NCBI GenBank assembly: GCA_036397635.1
Contig: DASWIP010000120.1
Span: 1-17,151 of the forward strand
Reading direction: 5' to 3'
Length of the DNA stretch: 17,151 bases
Source of the DNA: DASWIP01 sp036397635
GTDB taxonomy: Bacteria; Actinomycetota; AC-67
Shown: positions 6,150 to 14,066 of the stretch, one piece after another
Layout: every line of letters starts with the position of its first letter
How positions within the stretch are numbered: the first letter of the stretch is position 1
Program-made: the position numbers and the translations under genes
The notes under the pieces: generated by a model
The model's input: only the letters and a program-made list of their open reading frames with translations
Told to the model about the DNA's origin: nothing
The model's database searches: none

Positions 6150-7307
6150 CTAGCTCTTCCGCCCGATCTGAAGCACGGATTGCGGGTCGGGCGCGATACG
6201 GCTGATGTGCGCCGCGCCCGTGCCGGACTTGCCTTCCGCGCGCAGCTGCTCGGCCATCTTGAACGCCTCCGAGGCCAGCTCCTCGACGATCGCGTCTTCG
6301 GGAACCGTCCGCACGATCTCGCCGCGGACGAAGATCTGTCCCTTCTCCTTACCGGCGGCCACGCCGACGTCGGCTTCACGCGCCTCACCGGGGCCGTTGA
6401 CGACGCAGCCCATCACCGCGACCCGCATCGGAACGTCGATGTCCTTCAGGCGCTCCTCGACCGCCGACGCGAGGGCGAATACATCCACCTCGGCGCGCCC
6501 GCACGACGGGCAAGCCACCAGATCGAACCTGCGCTCGCGCAACCCGAGCGTCTCGAGGATCGCGATGCCGGCCTTGATCTCTTCCACGGGGTCGGCGGTC
6601 AGCGACACGCGGATGGTGTCGCCGATCCCTTCGGCGAGTAGCGTGCCGATCCCGACCGCCGACTTCACGATCCCGCGAGAAGGTGTACCGGCCTCGGTCA
6701 CGCCGAGGTGCAAGGGATAGGCACACCGTCCGGCGATCAACCGGTACGCCGCGATCATGGTGGCCGGGTCGTTGTGCTTGACCGAGATCTTGATGTCGAA
6801 GAAGCCGACCTCTTCGAGCAATCGGACCTCGCGCATCGCCTGTTCGACGAGGGCCTCGGGCGACGGACCCCCATACGCCGCGAGCACCTCCTGCTCCAGG
6901 GATCCGGCATTCGCGCCGACGCGGATCGGCACGCCCCGCGCAGCCGCCTCGCGACCGATCAGCGCTACCTTGTCGTGCTTCCGGATGTTCCCTGGATTGA
7001 TGCGGATCCCTTGACACCCTGCCTCGAGCGCAGCGATCGCGTACTTCCACTGGAAGTGGATGTCGGCGATCACCGGGATCGTGGATCTGGCAGCGATCGC
7101 CGGCAGCGCCTCGGCGTCGTCGCGGTCGGGCACCGCGACGCGCACGATATCGCAGCCCGACGCGGCCAGCGCGGCGATCTGCTGGAGCGTGGCGTTGATG
7201 TCGGCCGTCTTCGTGATCGTCATCGACTGGACGCTGATGGGTGCGTCCGACCCGATCGGCACAGAGCCGACCCTGATCTGGCGTGTCGTGCGGCGTGGGG
7301 TGATCAC
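6150..7307 (-). CDS. ispG: 4-hydroxy-3-methylbut-2-en-1-yl diphosphate synthase (flavodoxin/ferredoxin) IspG
   Basis: IspG (GcpE) reductively converts MEcPP to HMBPP in the MEP isoprenoid pathway using a [4Fe-4S] cluster. The 385-residue product has the TIM-barrel N-terminal part: VPIGSDAPISVQSMT (16-30), ADIHFQWKYA (81-90), RINPGN (102-107) and DIKISVKHND (171-180). The cluster domain follows, with Cys266 and Cys269 in CPSCGR and Cys301 in GCVVNGPGE, where Glu308 is the conserved acidic residue. The size is typical of two-domain bacterial IspG. The start is GTG at 7305-7307. There is no Shine-Dalgarno, but TAGACT ends six bases upstream, consistent with leaderless translation. It lies downstream of dxr and rseP, so two MEP enzymes share this cluster. 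Confidence 0.96.
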   Translation of the reverse strand: MITPRRTTRQIRVGSVPIGSDAPISVQSMTITKTADINATLQQIAALAASGCDIVRVAVPDRDDAEALPAIAARSTIPVIADIHFQWKYAIAALEAGCQGIRINPGNIRKHDKVALIGREAAARGVPIRVGANAGSLEQEVLAAYGGPSPEALVEQAMREVRLLEEVGFFDIKISVKHNDPATMIAAYRLIAGRCAYPLHLGVTEAGTPSRGIVKSAVGIGTLLAEGIGDTIRVSLTADPVEEIKAGIAILETLGLRERRFDLVACPSCGRAEVDVFALASAVEERLKDIDVPMRVAVMGCVVNGPGEAREADVGVAAGKEKGQIFVRGEIVRTVPEDAIVEELASEAFKMAEQLRAEGKSGTGAAHISRIAPDPQSVLQIGRKS

Positions 7308-7313
7308 GGAAGC

Positions 7314-7319
7314 AGTCTA
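7314..7319 (-). promoter_or_regulatory. Candidate -10 element for a leaderless ispG transcript
   Basis: TAGACT (TAnnnT form) on the minus strand, followed by exactly six bases and the ispG GTG, in the 54-base gap after rseP. The -35 region is weak. With no purine-rich ribosome-binding site present, the spacing fits a leaderless start at the GTG itself. Confidence 0.4.
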
Positions 7320-7361
7320 GCGGTGCGCGCGCTGTTCGTTCGCCGACGGTCGGGACATGCG

Positions 7362-8486
7362 CTAACCGGGAAGGTTCGGCAGCGGTCGCGCGATGTCGAG
7401 GAACAGCAGCAAGACGAACAGGCTCCCGAACAAGGCGATGACCGTCGCCGTTACCGGCAGGAGCTTGCGCATGTCGACGTCGCGGCTCGTCGCTTTCTCG
7501 TAGGCGAGCACCGCGAGATGGCCTCCATCCAGCGGGGGCAGAGGGAGCAGGTTGGCGACGCCGATGAAGATGTTGAAGCCGGCGATCAGGCTGAACAGTC
7601 CGACCCAGTCGCTGTCGGTGCCGAAGTCACCCGCGATCTTGCCCACCCCGACCAAAGTCGCCGGATCGTCCAGTCCTCGCTCCTCGTCACCGGCGGCGAC
7701 GCGGAAAAGCTTCGCGATCTTCGACGGCGAGAAGATCTCGCGGAAGGCGAACAGGCTGTCGCGCGCGAGGAACCCGGTCTGCTTGAACGACTCGCCGAGC
7801 GCGGGGAAGAATCCACGCTCCAAGAGGCCCGTCTGCTCGAGCTCCGGCCCGACGCCCAGGAACCCGACGCGCCGGCCATCCTCCAGCGGCTTGATATCCA
7901 GCTCCACGGGTCGAAGCGCGAGCCGCCGGCCATCCCGGCGCACGATGATCGTCACCTCCCGGCCACCGCGCTTCTGCACTTCCTCGATCACTTCCTCCCA
8001 GGTGCCCACCGCAGCGCCGTCGACCTCGACGATCGTGTCGTCCACCATGATCCCAGCGCGCTGCGCCGCAGTGTCTCTCGAGACGGCGCTCACCGTGTTG
8101 GTCGGAGAGAACTGGGGGATGCCCGCCAGCCACAGGATGCCGAAGATGATCACCAGCCCGATCACGAAGTGCGTGAACGAGCCCGCGCCCAGGACGATCG
8201 CCCGCTTCCAAGGCTTCTTGGCTTTGAATACTCTGCCGGCGTCCTCGGCGGAGATCTCCTCCAGCGGATTCATGCCGGCGATCTTCACGTAGCCGCCGAG
8301 GGGGATGCCTTTCACGCCGTACTCGGTCTCACCCTTGCGTATCGACCAGATGCGCGGGCCGAACCCGATGAAGAACTCATGCACCTTGATGCCGAAGCGC
8401 TTGGCCGTGATGAAGTGTCCGAACTCGTGGATGCCGATCGAGGTCAGGATCGATGCGATGAACAGGATGATGAACAGGCTGCTCAT
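7362..8486 (-). CDS. rseP: RseP/Rip1-type site-2 intramembrane zinc metalloprotease
   Basis: Site-2 protease family member that cleaves transmembrane substrates, typically anti-sigma factors, in the cytoplasmic membrane (Rip1 in mycobacteria). The 374-residue product has the zinc motif HEFGH (20-24) in the first membrane helix, a GxPLGGYVKIAGM loop, a second helix (LGAGSFTHFVIGLVIIFGILWLAG), one PDZ domain (about 130-215), and the third zinc ligand in NLLPLPPLDGGH (Asp320) before a C-terminal helix. The start ATG at 8484-8486 overlaps the dxr stop as ATGA. An in-frame ATG-less extension upstream would only add 12 residues inside dxr. The dxr-rseP-ispG order is conserved in Actinomycetota. Substrates cannot be inferred; no anti-sigma gene is in the window. 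Confidence 0.94.
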   Translation of the reverse strand: MSSLFIILFIASILTSIGIHEFGHFITAKRFGIKVHEFFIGFGPRIWSIRKGETEYGVKGIPLGGYVKIAGMNPLEEISAEDAGRVFKAKKPWKRAIVLGAGSFTHFVIGLVIIFGILWLAGIPQFSPTNTVSAVSRDTAAQRAGIMVDDTIVEVDGAAVGTWEEVIEEVQKRGGREVTIIVRRDGRRLALRPVELDIKPLEDGRRVGFLGVGPELEQTGLLERGFFPALGESFKQTGFLARDSLFAFREIFSPSKIAKLFRVAAGDEERGLDDPATLVGVGKIAGDFGTDSDWVGLFSLIAGFNIFIGVANLLPLPPLDGGHLAVLAYEKATSRDVDMRKLLPVTATVIALFGSLFVLLLFLDIARPLPNLPG

Positions 8487-9571
8487 GCATCCGCCTTCGC
8501 GCGCGCTGCAGCGCGCGCCCAACGCTCGGCGTCGAGCACCGAGTCGAGGGTCGGCGGCCCGCCCGGGCGATGCTCGGCGAGCACATCCCGGACGATCTCG
8601 ACGATGTCCAGGTAGGCGATGCGCTGCTCGAGGAATGCCTCGACGGCTTCCTCGTTGGCGGCGTTGAGCACGGCGGGACAGGTGCCGCCTCTCCGGGCCG
8701 CATCGTAGGCGAGCTCGAGCGCGGGGAAGGCCTCATGGTCGACCGGCTCGAACGCGAGCGCGCCGAGCGACGGCCAGTCCAGCGGCTCGGCGCCGTCGGC
8801 CAGACGCTCGGGCCATCCCAACGCCAGCTGGATCGGCAGCCGCATGTCGGGGCGCGAAGCCTGCACGATGCACGAGCCGTCGACGAACTCGACGATCCCG
8901 TGCACGATCGACCGGGGATGAACGACGACCTCGACGCGTTCCATCGATAGCCCGAACAAGTGATGCGCCTCGATCGCCTCCAGGCCCTTGTTCATCAGGG
9001 TGGCCGAGTCGACGGTTATCTTGCGCCCCATGTTCCACGTGGGATGTCGCAGGGCTTCGTCTAGGGTGACGGCTGCGAGCTGCTCGCGCGTTCGGCCGCG
9101 GAAGGGCCCGCCCGATGCGGTGATGATCACGCGTCGTACATCCTCGAGACGGTTCCCGGCCAGGCACTGGTAGAGCGCGGAGTGCTCACTGTCCACCGGG
9201 AGGAGCCGCCCCGGGCGCGCGCGCGAGGTAACCAGCTCGCCGCCGGCGATCAAGGACTCCTTGTTGGCCAGGGCCACGATCTTGTCCGCGTCGAGCGCCG
9301 CGATCGTCGGGCTGAGGCCACGCGAGCCGACAACAGCGTTGAGCACGACATCGGCCTCGTCCAGGACCGCGGCCTCGTCCAGAGCATCGGGTTGCTGGGA
9401 GACGAGCGCGGCGAACGATGGCGCGAACTCGTCTCGCTGCTGCGCGAGCAGCTCGGCGTTGCTGCCCGCGACCAGACCGACGACGCGGAAGCGGTCGGGA
9501 TGCTTGCGCACCACGTCCAGAGCCTGGGTGCCGATGCTGCCGGTGGATCCGAGGATCGCGATGCGTCTCAT
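8483..9571 (-). CDS. dxr: 1-deoxy-D-xylulose-5-phosphate reductoisomerase
   Basis: Second enzyme of the MEP pathway: converts DXP to MEP with NADPH and a divalent metal. The 362-residue product begins MRRIAILGSTGSIG, giving the NADPH-binding GSTGSIG (8-14). It also shows LANKES (101-106), metal ligands in VDSEH (Asp127, Glu129), the flexible-loop element ITASGGPFRGR (150-160), and the MNKGLE-EAHHLFG segment (193-207), whose Glu198 completes the metal site. The ATG at 9569-9571 is chosen because the nucleotide fold starts there and GGGGA lies four bases upstream. The frame is open for 33 more codons upstream, but these overlap the end of cdsA and resemble nothing. A 40-base gap separates it from cdsA. 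Confidence 0.96.
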   Translation of the reverse strand: MRRIAILGSTGSIGTQALDVVRKHPDRFRVVGLVAGSNAELLAQQRDEFAPSFAALVSQQPDALDEAAVLDEADVVLNAVVGSRGLSPTIAALDADKIVALANKESLIAGGELVTSRARPGRLLPVDSEHSALYQCLAGNRLEDVRRVIITASGGPFRGRTREQLAAVTLDEALRHPTWNMGRKITVDSATLMNKGLEAIEAHHLFGLSMERVEVVVHPRSIVHGIVEFVDGSCIVQASRPDMRLPIQLALGWPERLADGAEPLDWPSLGALAFEPVDHEAFPALELAYDAARRGGTCPAVLNAANEEAVEAFLEQRIAYLDIVEIVRDVLAEHRPGGPPTLDSVLDAERWARAAARAKADA

Positions 9572-9611
9572 GGGTCCCCAGATGATGCCAGGTCTGCGAG
9601 TGGTCCGCTGC

Positions 9612-10484
9612 TCACGTGACCAACACCCGCACCACCCAGTAGTACGCGGGCGCGACGAGCAGCAAGGCATCGATGCGGTCGAGCATCCCTCCGTGCCCGG
9701 GCAGCAGAGCGCCCATATCCTTCACGCCTAGGTCGCGCTTGATCAGGCTCTCGGCCAAGTCGCCCAGAGGCGCGAGCACGGCCACGATCACGGCCAGGAT
9801 GATCGAGCTGCCTGCGTCGAACGGAGCGAGCATCGGTCCCACGGCCAGCGCGAGCACGAAGATGAAGAAGGTTGCGCCGAATGCTCCTTCCCAGCTCTTC
9901 TTGGGACTCACCGAGCGAGCCATCGGCCTGCGCCCGATGATGGACCCGGCGGCGTAGGCGGCGATGTCGTAGAAGGCCACCAGCCCGATATAGGACAGCG
10001 TGATCACGATCCCGTCCGGCAGGTCGCGCATCAACTGGACGTGAGCGCCGAGGAAGGGCACGTATATCACGCCCAGCAGCGTGATCCCCAGACTCTGCAC
10101 GACGCGCTCGCGATGCCGGTCCACCAGGAACCACAGGAACGATGCGAGCGCGATCGTGGACAGCCCGAACGACAGCGCCGCCGGCCCGCGCTGATACGCC
10201 CCGATAAGGAGCAGCGCGCCGCCGGCCAATCCCAGCGCGTCCGCGGGGCGATACCCCTTGGTGCGCAGCACGCGGTAGAACTCCACCTGCGCCATCAGGA
10301 CCGCGGCCGCGAGCAGCAGGAACCACGCCAGGCGCGAGCTGAACAGCGTGCCGAAGATCGCCCCCGCCAGGATCAGCCCGGTGACGATCGCGACCGGCAG
10401 GTTGCGACCGGTGCGCCGAGCGCGCGACGGCTCCTCGGAACCGGGGTCCGGGACGGGTGAAGCCGGTTCTGCGGAGATGCTCAG
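9612..10484 (-). CDS. cdsA: Phosphatidate cytidylyltransferase (CDP-diglyceride synthase)
   Basis: Membrane enzyme making CDP-diacylglycerol from phosphatidate and CTP for phospholipid synthesis. Several membrane helices are visible, with the PKKSWEGAFGA loop and the complete CDP-diglyceride synthase signature SLIKRDLGVKDMGALLPGHG followed by GMLDRID near the C-terminus. The first conventional start in frame is ATG at 10293-10295, but that would remove the RRTGRNLPVAI element and the first one or two hydrophobic segments (GLILAGAIFGTLF, AWFLLLAAAVL) found in family members. The coding frame continues to the frr stop with no ATG, GTG or TTG. A CTG at 10482-10484 overlaps the frr TGA, and an ATC at 10476-10478 lies six bases after a GGAGGT. 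I give the full coding extent (290 codons from the CTG); the true start is unresolved. Confidence 0.88.
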   Translation of the reverse strand: MSISAEPASPVPDPGSEEPSRARRTGRNLPVAIVTGLILAGAIFGTLFSSRLAWFLLLAAAVLMAQVEFYRVLRTKGYRPADALGLAGGALLLIGAYQRGPAALSFGLSTIALASFLWFLVDRHRERVVQSLGITLLGVIYVPFLGAHVQLMRDLPDGIVITLSYIGLVAFYDIAAYAAGSIIGRRPMARSVSPKKSWEGAFGATFFIFVLALAVGPMLAPFDAGSSIILAVIVAVLAPLGDLAESLIKRDLGVKDMGALLPGHGGMLDRIDALLLVAPAYYWVVRVLVT

Positions 10485-11038
10485 ACCTCCATCAACTCGG
10501 CTTCCTTGCGCTGCAGCATGTCGTCGATCTCGGCCACGAAGCGATCGGTGAGCTTCTGGAGCTGCTGCTCCCCGCGATGCATCTCGTCCTGGGAGACCTC
10601 TCCGGCCTTCTCCTCCCGCTCGATCTCGTCCTTGGCGTGGCGCCGCACGTTGCGCACGGCCACACGACCATGCTCGGCGCGGTCGCGCACGACCTTGATC
10701 AGCTCCTTGCGGCGCTCCTCGGTCAGCGGCGGGAAGTTCAACCGGATGGTCTGTCCGTCGTTGGAAGGTGTGATGCCGAGATCCGATGCCTGGATCGCCT
10801 TCTCTATCACCGCGATCGCGTTGCGGTCGTACGGCGTGATCGCCAGGGAGCGGGGATCGGGAACCGCCACACCGGCCAACTGCTGCAGCGGGGTCGACGC
10901 ACCGTAGTAATCCACCGTGATGCGCTGGACCAGCGCCGGCGACGCACGCCCGGTCCGCACGCCGACGAACTCCTCGCGGGTCACCTCGACCGCCTTCTTC
11001 ATCTTCTCTTCGGCCTGCTTGAGCTCCTGGTCGATCAT
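10481..11038 (-). CDS. frr: Ribosome recycling factor
   Basis: RRF works with EF-G to split post-termination ribosomes. The product is 185 residues, exactly the usual length. Landmarks are the helical K-M-K-K-A-V-E-x-x-x-x-E-F start, VRTGRASPALVQRITVDYYG (27-46), PLQQLAGVAVPDPRSLAI (49-66), the NDGQTIRLNFPPLTEERR strand, and the C-terminal helix ending in VAEIDDMLQRKEAELMEV. The ATG at 11036-11038 follows the pyrH stop by 17 bases and has a GGGGGA-type ribosome-binding site. The frame is open upstream inside pyrH, but homology begins at MIDQELK. Its TGA overlaps the possible CTG start of cdsA. Confidence 0.97.
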   Translation of the reverse strand: MIDQELKQAEEKMKKAVEVTREEFVGVRTGRASPALVQRITVDYYGASTPLQQLAGVAVPDPRSLAITPYDRNAIAVIEKAIQASDLGITPSNDGQTIRLNFPPLTEERRKELIKVVRDRAEHGRVAVRNVRRHAKDEIEREEKAGEVSQDEMHRGEQQLQKLTDRFVAEIDDMLQRKEAELMEV

Positions 11039-11055
11039 CCGGCCGATCCCCCCCG

Positions 11056-11784
11056 CTAGGTCATCGAGTGAACGAGCGTACCGATCGTTTCTCCCGAGAG
11101 CGCGCGTTTGATGTTGCCGTTGGTCGTCAGGTCGAACACCACGATGGGCATCTTGTTGTCCATGCACAGCGAGATGGCGGTGGAGTCCATCACGCCGAGT
11201 CCCTCGTTGAGCGCCTGGATGTATGACAGCTCCGTGTATCGCTTGGCGTCCGGGTTGATCTTCGGATCCGAGTCATACACGCCGTCCACCTTGGTCCCTT
11301 TGAAGATCGCCTCGCATCCCGTCTCCAGCGCGCGCTGCGCGGCGGTGGTGTCGGTCGAGAAGTAGGGCGCTCCCATCCCGGCGCCAAAGATCACGATCCG
11401 TCCCTTCTCCAGGTGGCGGATCGCGCGGCGCGGGATATACGGCTCGGCGATCTGGGACATCGTGATCGCCGACTGCACGCGCGTTGGCACGTCGATCTGC
11501 TCGAGCGCGTCCTGCAGAGCCAGGCAGTTGATGACCGTCGCGAGCATCCCCATGTAGTCCGCGCGCGCCCGGTCCATCCCGTGCGCGACCGGGGACGTGC
11601 CCCGGAAGATGTTCCCGCCGCCCACGACCACCGCGATCTGCACGCCGAGGTCGCGCGCGCTCCGCAACTCCTCGGCGAGCCCGTGGACGATCTTCGGGCT
11701 GATCGTTCCGCCGCGCTCGGCTTCGGCGAAGACTTCGCCCGAAAGCTTGAGCAAGACCCGCCGATACCGCTCGCGCTGAGGCAT
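11056..11784 (-). CDS. pyrH: Uridylate (UMP) kinase
   Basis: Phosphorylates UMP to UDP in pyrimidine nucleotide synthesis; an amino-acid-kinase-fold enzyme that is hexameric in bacteria. The 242-residue product shows the phosphate-binding VLLKLSGEVF (10-19), VVVGGGNIFRG, DYMGMLATVINCLALQDALE, the acceptor-site AEPYIPRRAIRHLEKGRIVIFGAGMGAPYFSTDTTAA region, KVDGVYDSDP and the C-terminal GNIKRALSGETIGTLV. The ATG at 11782-11784 follows the tsf stop with no spacer (TAGATG), and an AGGGTGG lies upstream inside tsf. Gene order tsf-pyrH-frr is the standard bacterial arrangement. Confidence 0.97.
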   Translation of the reverse strand: MPQRERYRRVLLKLSGEVFAEAERGGTISPKIVHGLAEELRSARDLGVQIAVVVGGGNIFRGTSPVAHGMDRARADYMGMLATVINCLALQDALEQIDVPTRVQSAITMSQIAEPYIPRRAIRHLEKGRIVIFGAGMGAPYFSTDTTAAQRALETGCEAIFKGTKVDGVYDSDPKINPDAKRYTELSYIQALNEGLGVMDSTAISLCMDNKMPIVVFDLTTNGNIKRALSGETIGTLVHSMT

Positions 11785-12387
11785 CTAGGCGCCCACCCTG
11801 AACCAGGAGAACCTCCGGATCTTCACGGGCTCCTGAAGCTCCGAGGTTGCCTCCTCGATCAGCCGGCCGATCGTCTTGGAGTCGTCGCGGATATAGGGCT
11901 GGTCGAGCAGGCACATCTCAGCGAAGAACGCGTTGAGCTTGCCCTCGACGATCTTCTCGATGACGTTGTCGGGCTTGCCTTCGGCCTGCTTGCGGAAGAT
12001 CTCCTTCTCGCGCTCGACGGCTTCGGCGGGCACCTCGTCGCGGGACAAGTACTCGGGTCGCGCGAAGGAGATGTGCATCGCGACCTGCTTGGCAAGGTCG
12101 CGGAACCGCTCGGTCTTGGCGACGAAATCCGTCGCGCAATTCAGCTCGACCAACACGCCGAGCTTGGCCGGCAAGTTGGGGTCGGGCGCGTGCAGATACG
12201 CCTCTACCATGCCCTCCTCCGCTGCGCGGGTCGCGAACTTCTTGCCCCGCTCGACCCCGCGCTCACGCAGCAGCTTCTTAGCCTGCTCGAGGTCACCGCC
12301 CGCGTCGGCGAGCGCTTTCTTGCACTCCATCATCCCGGCGCCGGTCGCTTCGCGCAGGGCCTTGACGTCTGTTGCCTTGATCTCCAC
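11785..12387 (-). CDS. tsf: Translation elongation factor Ts (short form)
   Basis: EF-Ts is the nucleotide-exchange factor for EF-Tu. The 200-residue product has the N-terminal UBA-like domain (IKATDVKALREATGAGMMECKKAL), the EF-Tu-contacting TDFV motif (86-89) in LNCATDFVAK, and the C-terminal module EKIVEGKLNAFFAEMCLLDQPYIRD followed by VKIRRFSWFRVG. It is the short form (as in Thermus and Actinomycetota), lacking the duplicated core subdomain of the 283-residue E. coli protein. The start is GTG at 12385-12387, six bases after an AGGAG. The open frame upstream runs into rpsB and is not coding. The spacer from rpsB is 31 bases with no terminator, so the two are cotranscribed. Confidence 0.96.
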   Translation of the reverse strand: MEIKATDVKALREATGAGMMECKKALADAGGDLEQAKKLLRERGVERGKKFATRAAEEGMVEAYLHAPDPNLPAKLGVLVELNCATDFVAKTERFRDLAKQVAMHISFARPEYLSRDEVPAEAVEREKEIFRKQAEGKPDNVIEKIVEGKLNAFFAEMCLLDQPYIRDDSKTIGRLIEEATSELQEPVKIRRFSWFRVGA

Positions 12388-12418
12388 CGTTCGCTCCTGT
12401 CTGTCCGTCCCACCGCCA

Positions 12419-13273
<855 letters not shown>

Positions 13274-13385
13274 CACACCTCCTGGTTGTCCCTCTGCCCC
13301 GCGTCATCCCGTTCCGTCACCCCGGAGGGCACCCGACGGAGGCGGTCGGCAAGGCATGTGATATTCGGTCCCCGCTTCGGGGCCG
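13274..13385 (-). promoter_or_regulatory. Structured 5' leader of rpsB (candidate S2 autoregulatory element)
   Basis: From the predicted transcription start near 13385 to the rpsB start there are about 110 bases able to form hairpins: a CCCCG/CGGGG stem with 3-base loop (13370-13382) and a CCGTC/GACGG stem (13314-13318 with 13335-13339) enclosing a CCC/GGG hairpin at 13321-13329. Ribosomal protein leaders often bind their own product, and rpsB is autoregulated in enterobacteria. A match to any described leader family is not claimed. There is no gene in 13277-13517. Confidence 0.35.
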
Positions 13386-13391
13386 CAGGGC

Positions 13392-13422
13392 ATCGTAGCA
13401 GAGCCTCGTTCTCCCTGGTCAG
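13392..13422 (-). promoter_or_regulatory. Candidate extended -10 promoter for the rpsB operon
   Basis: Minus-strand TGCTACGAT (13392-13400) is an extended -10 (TGn plus TACGAT). CTGACC at 13417-13422 is a moderate -35 (four of six) at 19-base spacing. It lies in the 241-base gap between the M23-like gene and rpsB, downstream of a GC-rich inverted repeat, and is the best promoter-like signal in the gap. Confidence 0.55.
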
Positions 13423-13453
13423 GACCCATCTGCATCGTCCGGCAGGCGAGATG

Positions 13454-13478
13454 GCCCGCCGGACATCACCCGGCGGGC
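13454..13478. repeat. GC-rich 9-bp inverted repeat downstream of the M23-like gene
   Basis: Perfect arms GCCCGCCGG/CCGGCGGGC (13454-13462 and 13470-13478) separated by seven bases, starting 40 bases past the M23-like stop. It has no U-run on the minus-strand side, so it is not a canonical intrinsic terminator. Such U-less stems have been proposed to terminate in some GC-rich actinobacteria. It could insulate the sigma/M23 unit from the rpsB promoter. Confidence 0.4.
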
Positions 13479-13517
13479 GAGGCGAGCCGCCCCGGCCGGT
13501 GAGACGAGCCGCTGGCA

Positions 13518-14006
13518 TCACCCGGCCAGGGATACGACCCGCCAGAGGTTCCGGCGGATGCTGTCGAGCAGCACCGGTTCGGGGTCCAGGTACTCGGTTC
13601 CCATCCGAAGGCCGAAGTGCAGGTTGGGCTCGGGATCGGTGGTATGACCGGTGCCCGAGGCGGCTATCAGCGCGCCCTGCTCCACCGTCTCGCCGGTCCG
13701 GACTCGGATGACCGAAAGGAACGAGTACGTCGTGCGCACTCCCTGTGGGTGATCGATCGAGACGAAAAGGTCTCCGCCCACCTGCCCGGCGAAGGCGACG
13801 ACGCCCCCGGCGGCGGCGGCGACCGGCGAGCCAACCGGCGCCGCGATGTCGATGCCGCGGTGTCCGGCCGCGAACGGATCGGGCGGCGCCTCGAAGTGCC
13901 GAACGATCGGTCCGTCCACCGGTGCGATCAGGTCGAGGGGGTGGGAGGCGCGCGCCCCGGGAGCGGCCGCGAGGATCAAAGCGACGGCGATGAGCAGACG
14001 TCTCAT
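13518..14006 (-). CDS. Secreted M23-fold (LytM-like) protein, probably catalytically inactive
   Basis: A 162-residue exported protein: signal peptide 1-20 (RRLLIAVALILAAAPGARA) then a compact LytM/M23 domain. The fold is recognisable from GHRGIDIAAPVGSPVAAAAG (48-67) and NLHFGLRMG (128-136). In active M23 endopeptidases three zinc ligands (H, D, H) and two catalytic histidines are expected. Here His49, Asp53 and His130 keep the ligand pattern, but the YxHL histidine is Phe96 (TTYSFLS) and the first His of HLHF is Asn128. It therefore probably does not cut peptidoglycan and may bind it or activate a hydrolase. From memory, actinobacterial M23-like proteins next to rpsB often look like this, so it may be a family trait. 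The start ATG appears leaderless. Confidence 0.87.
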   Translation of the reverse strand: MRRLLIAVALILAAAPGARASHPLDLIAPVDGPIVRHFEAPPDPFAAGHRGIDIAAPVGSPVAAAAGGVVAFAGQVGGDLFVSIDHPQGVRTTYSFLSVIRVRTGETVEQGALIAASGTGHTTDPEPNLHFGLRMGTEYLDPEPVLLDSIRRNLWRVVSLAG

Positions 14007-14012
14007 GGCACG

Positions 14013-14041
14013 ACCGTACGCGGGCGCGCGCGTTCGACCAA
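14013..14041 (-). promoter_or_regulatory. Promoter of the M23-like gene, predicting a leaderless mRNA
   Basis: On the minus strand TTGGTC (14036-14041), a 17-base spacer and TACGGT (14013-14018) are followed by six bases and the ATG at 14004-14006. The predicted transcript would start at or next to the A of the start codon. No ribosome-binding site is present in the 60-base gap after the sigma factor gene, in agreement. Confidence 0.5.
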
Positions 14042-14066
14042 GGACGGGAGGAACCGGAGGAACGTC

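Noticed and set aside
6708..8615. Plus-strand open frame of 635 codons opposite ispG, rseP and dxr
   Set aside because: Shadow of three conserved minus-strand genes. The His/Asp/Arg-rich composition is typical of antisense frames in GC-rich DNA, and there is no ribosome-binding site or domain.
9612..10295. Shorter cdsA starting at the first in-frame ATG (10293-10295)
   Set aside because: It would begin inside a hydrophobic segment and discard conserved N-terminal sequence. No ribosome-binding site precedes it. It remains possible only if the N-terminal region proves unconserved.
13518..14006. Active M23 endopeptidase
   Set aside because: Both catalytic histidine positions are substituted (Phe96, Asn128), so an enzymatic call is not supported by the sequence.
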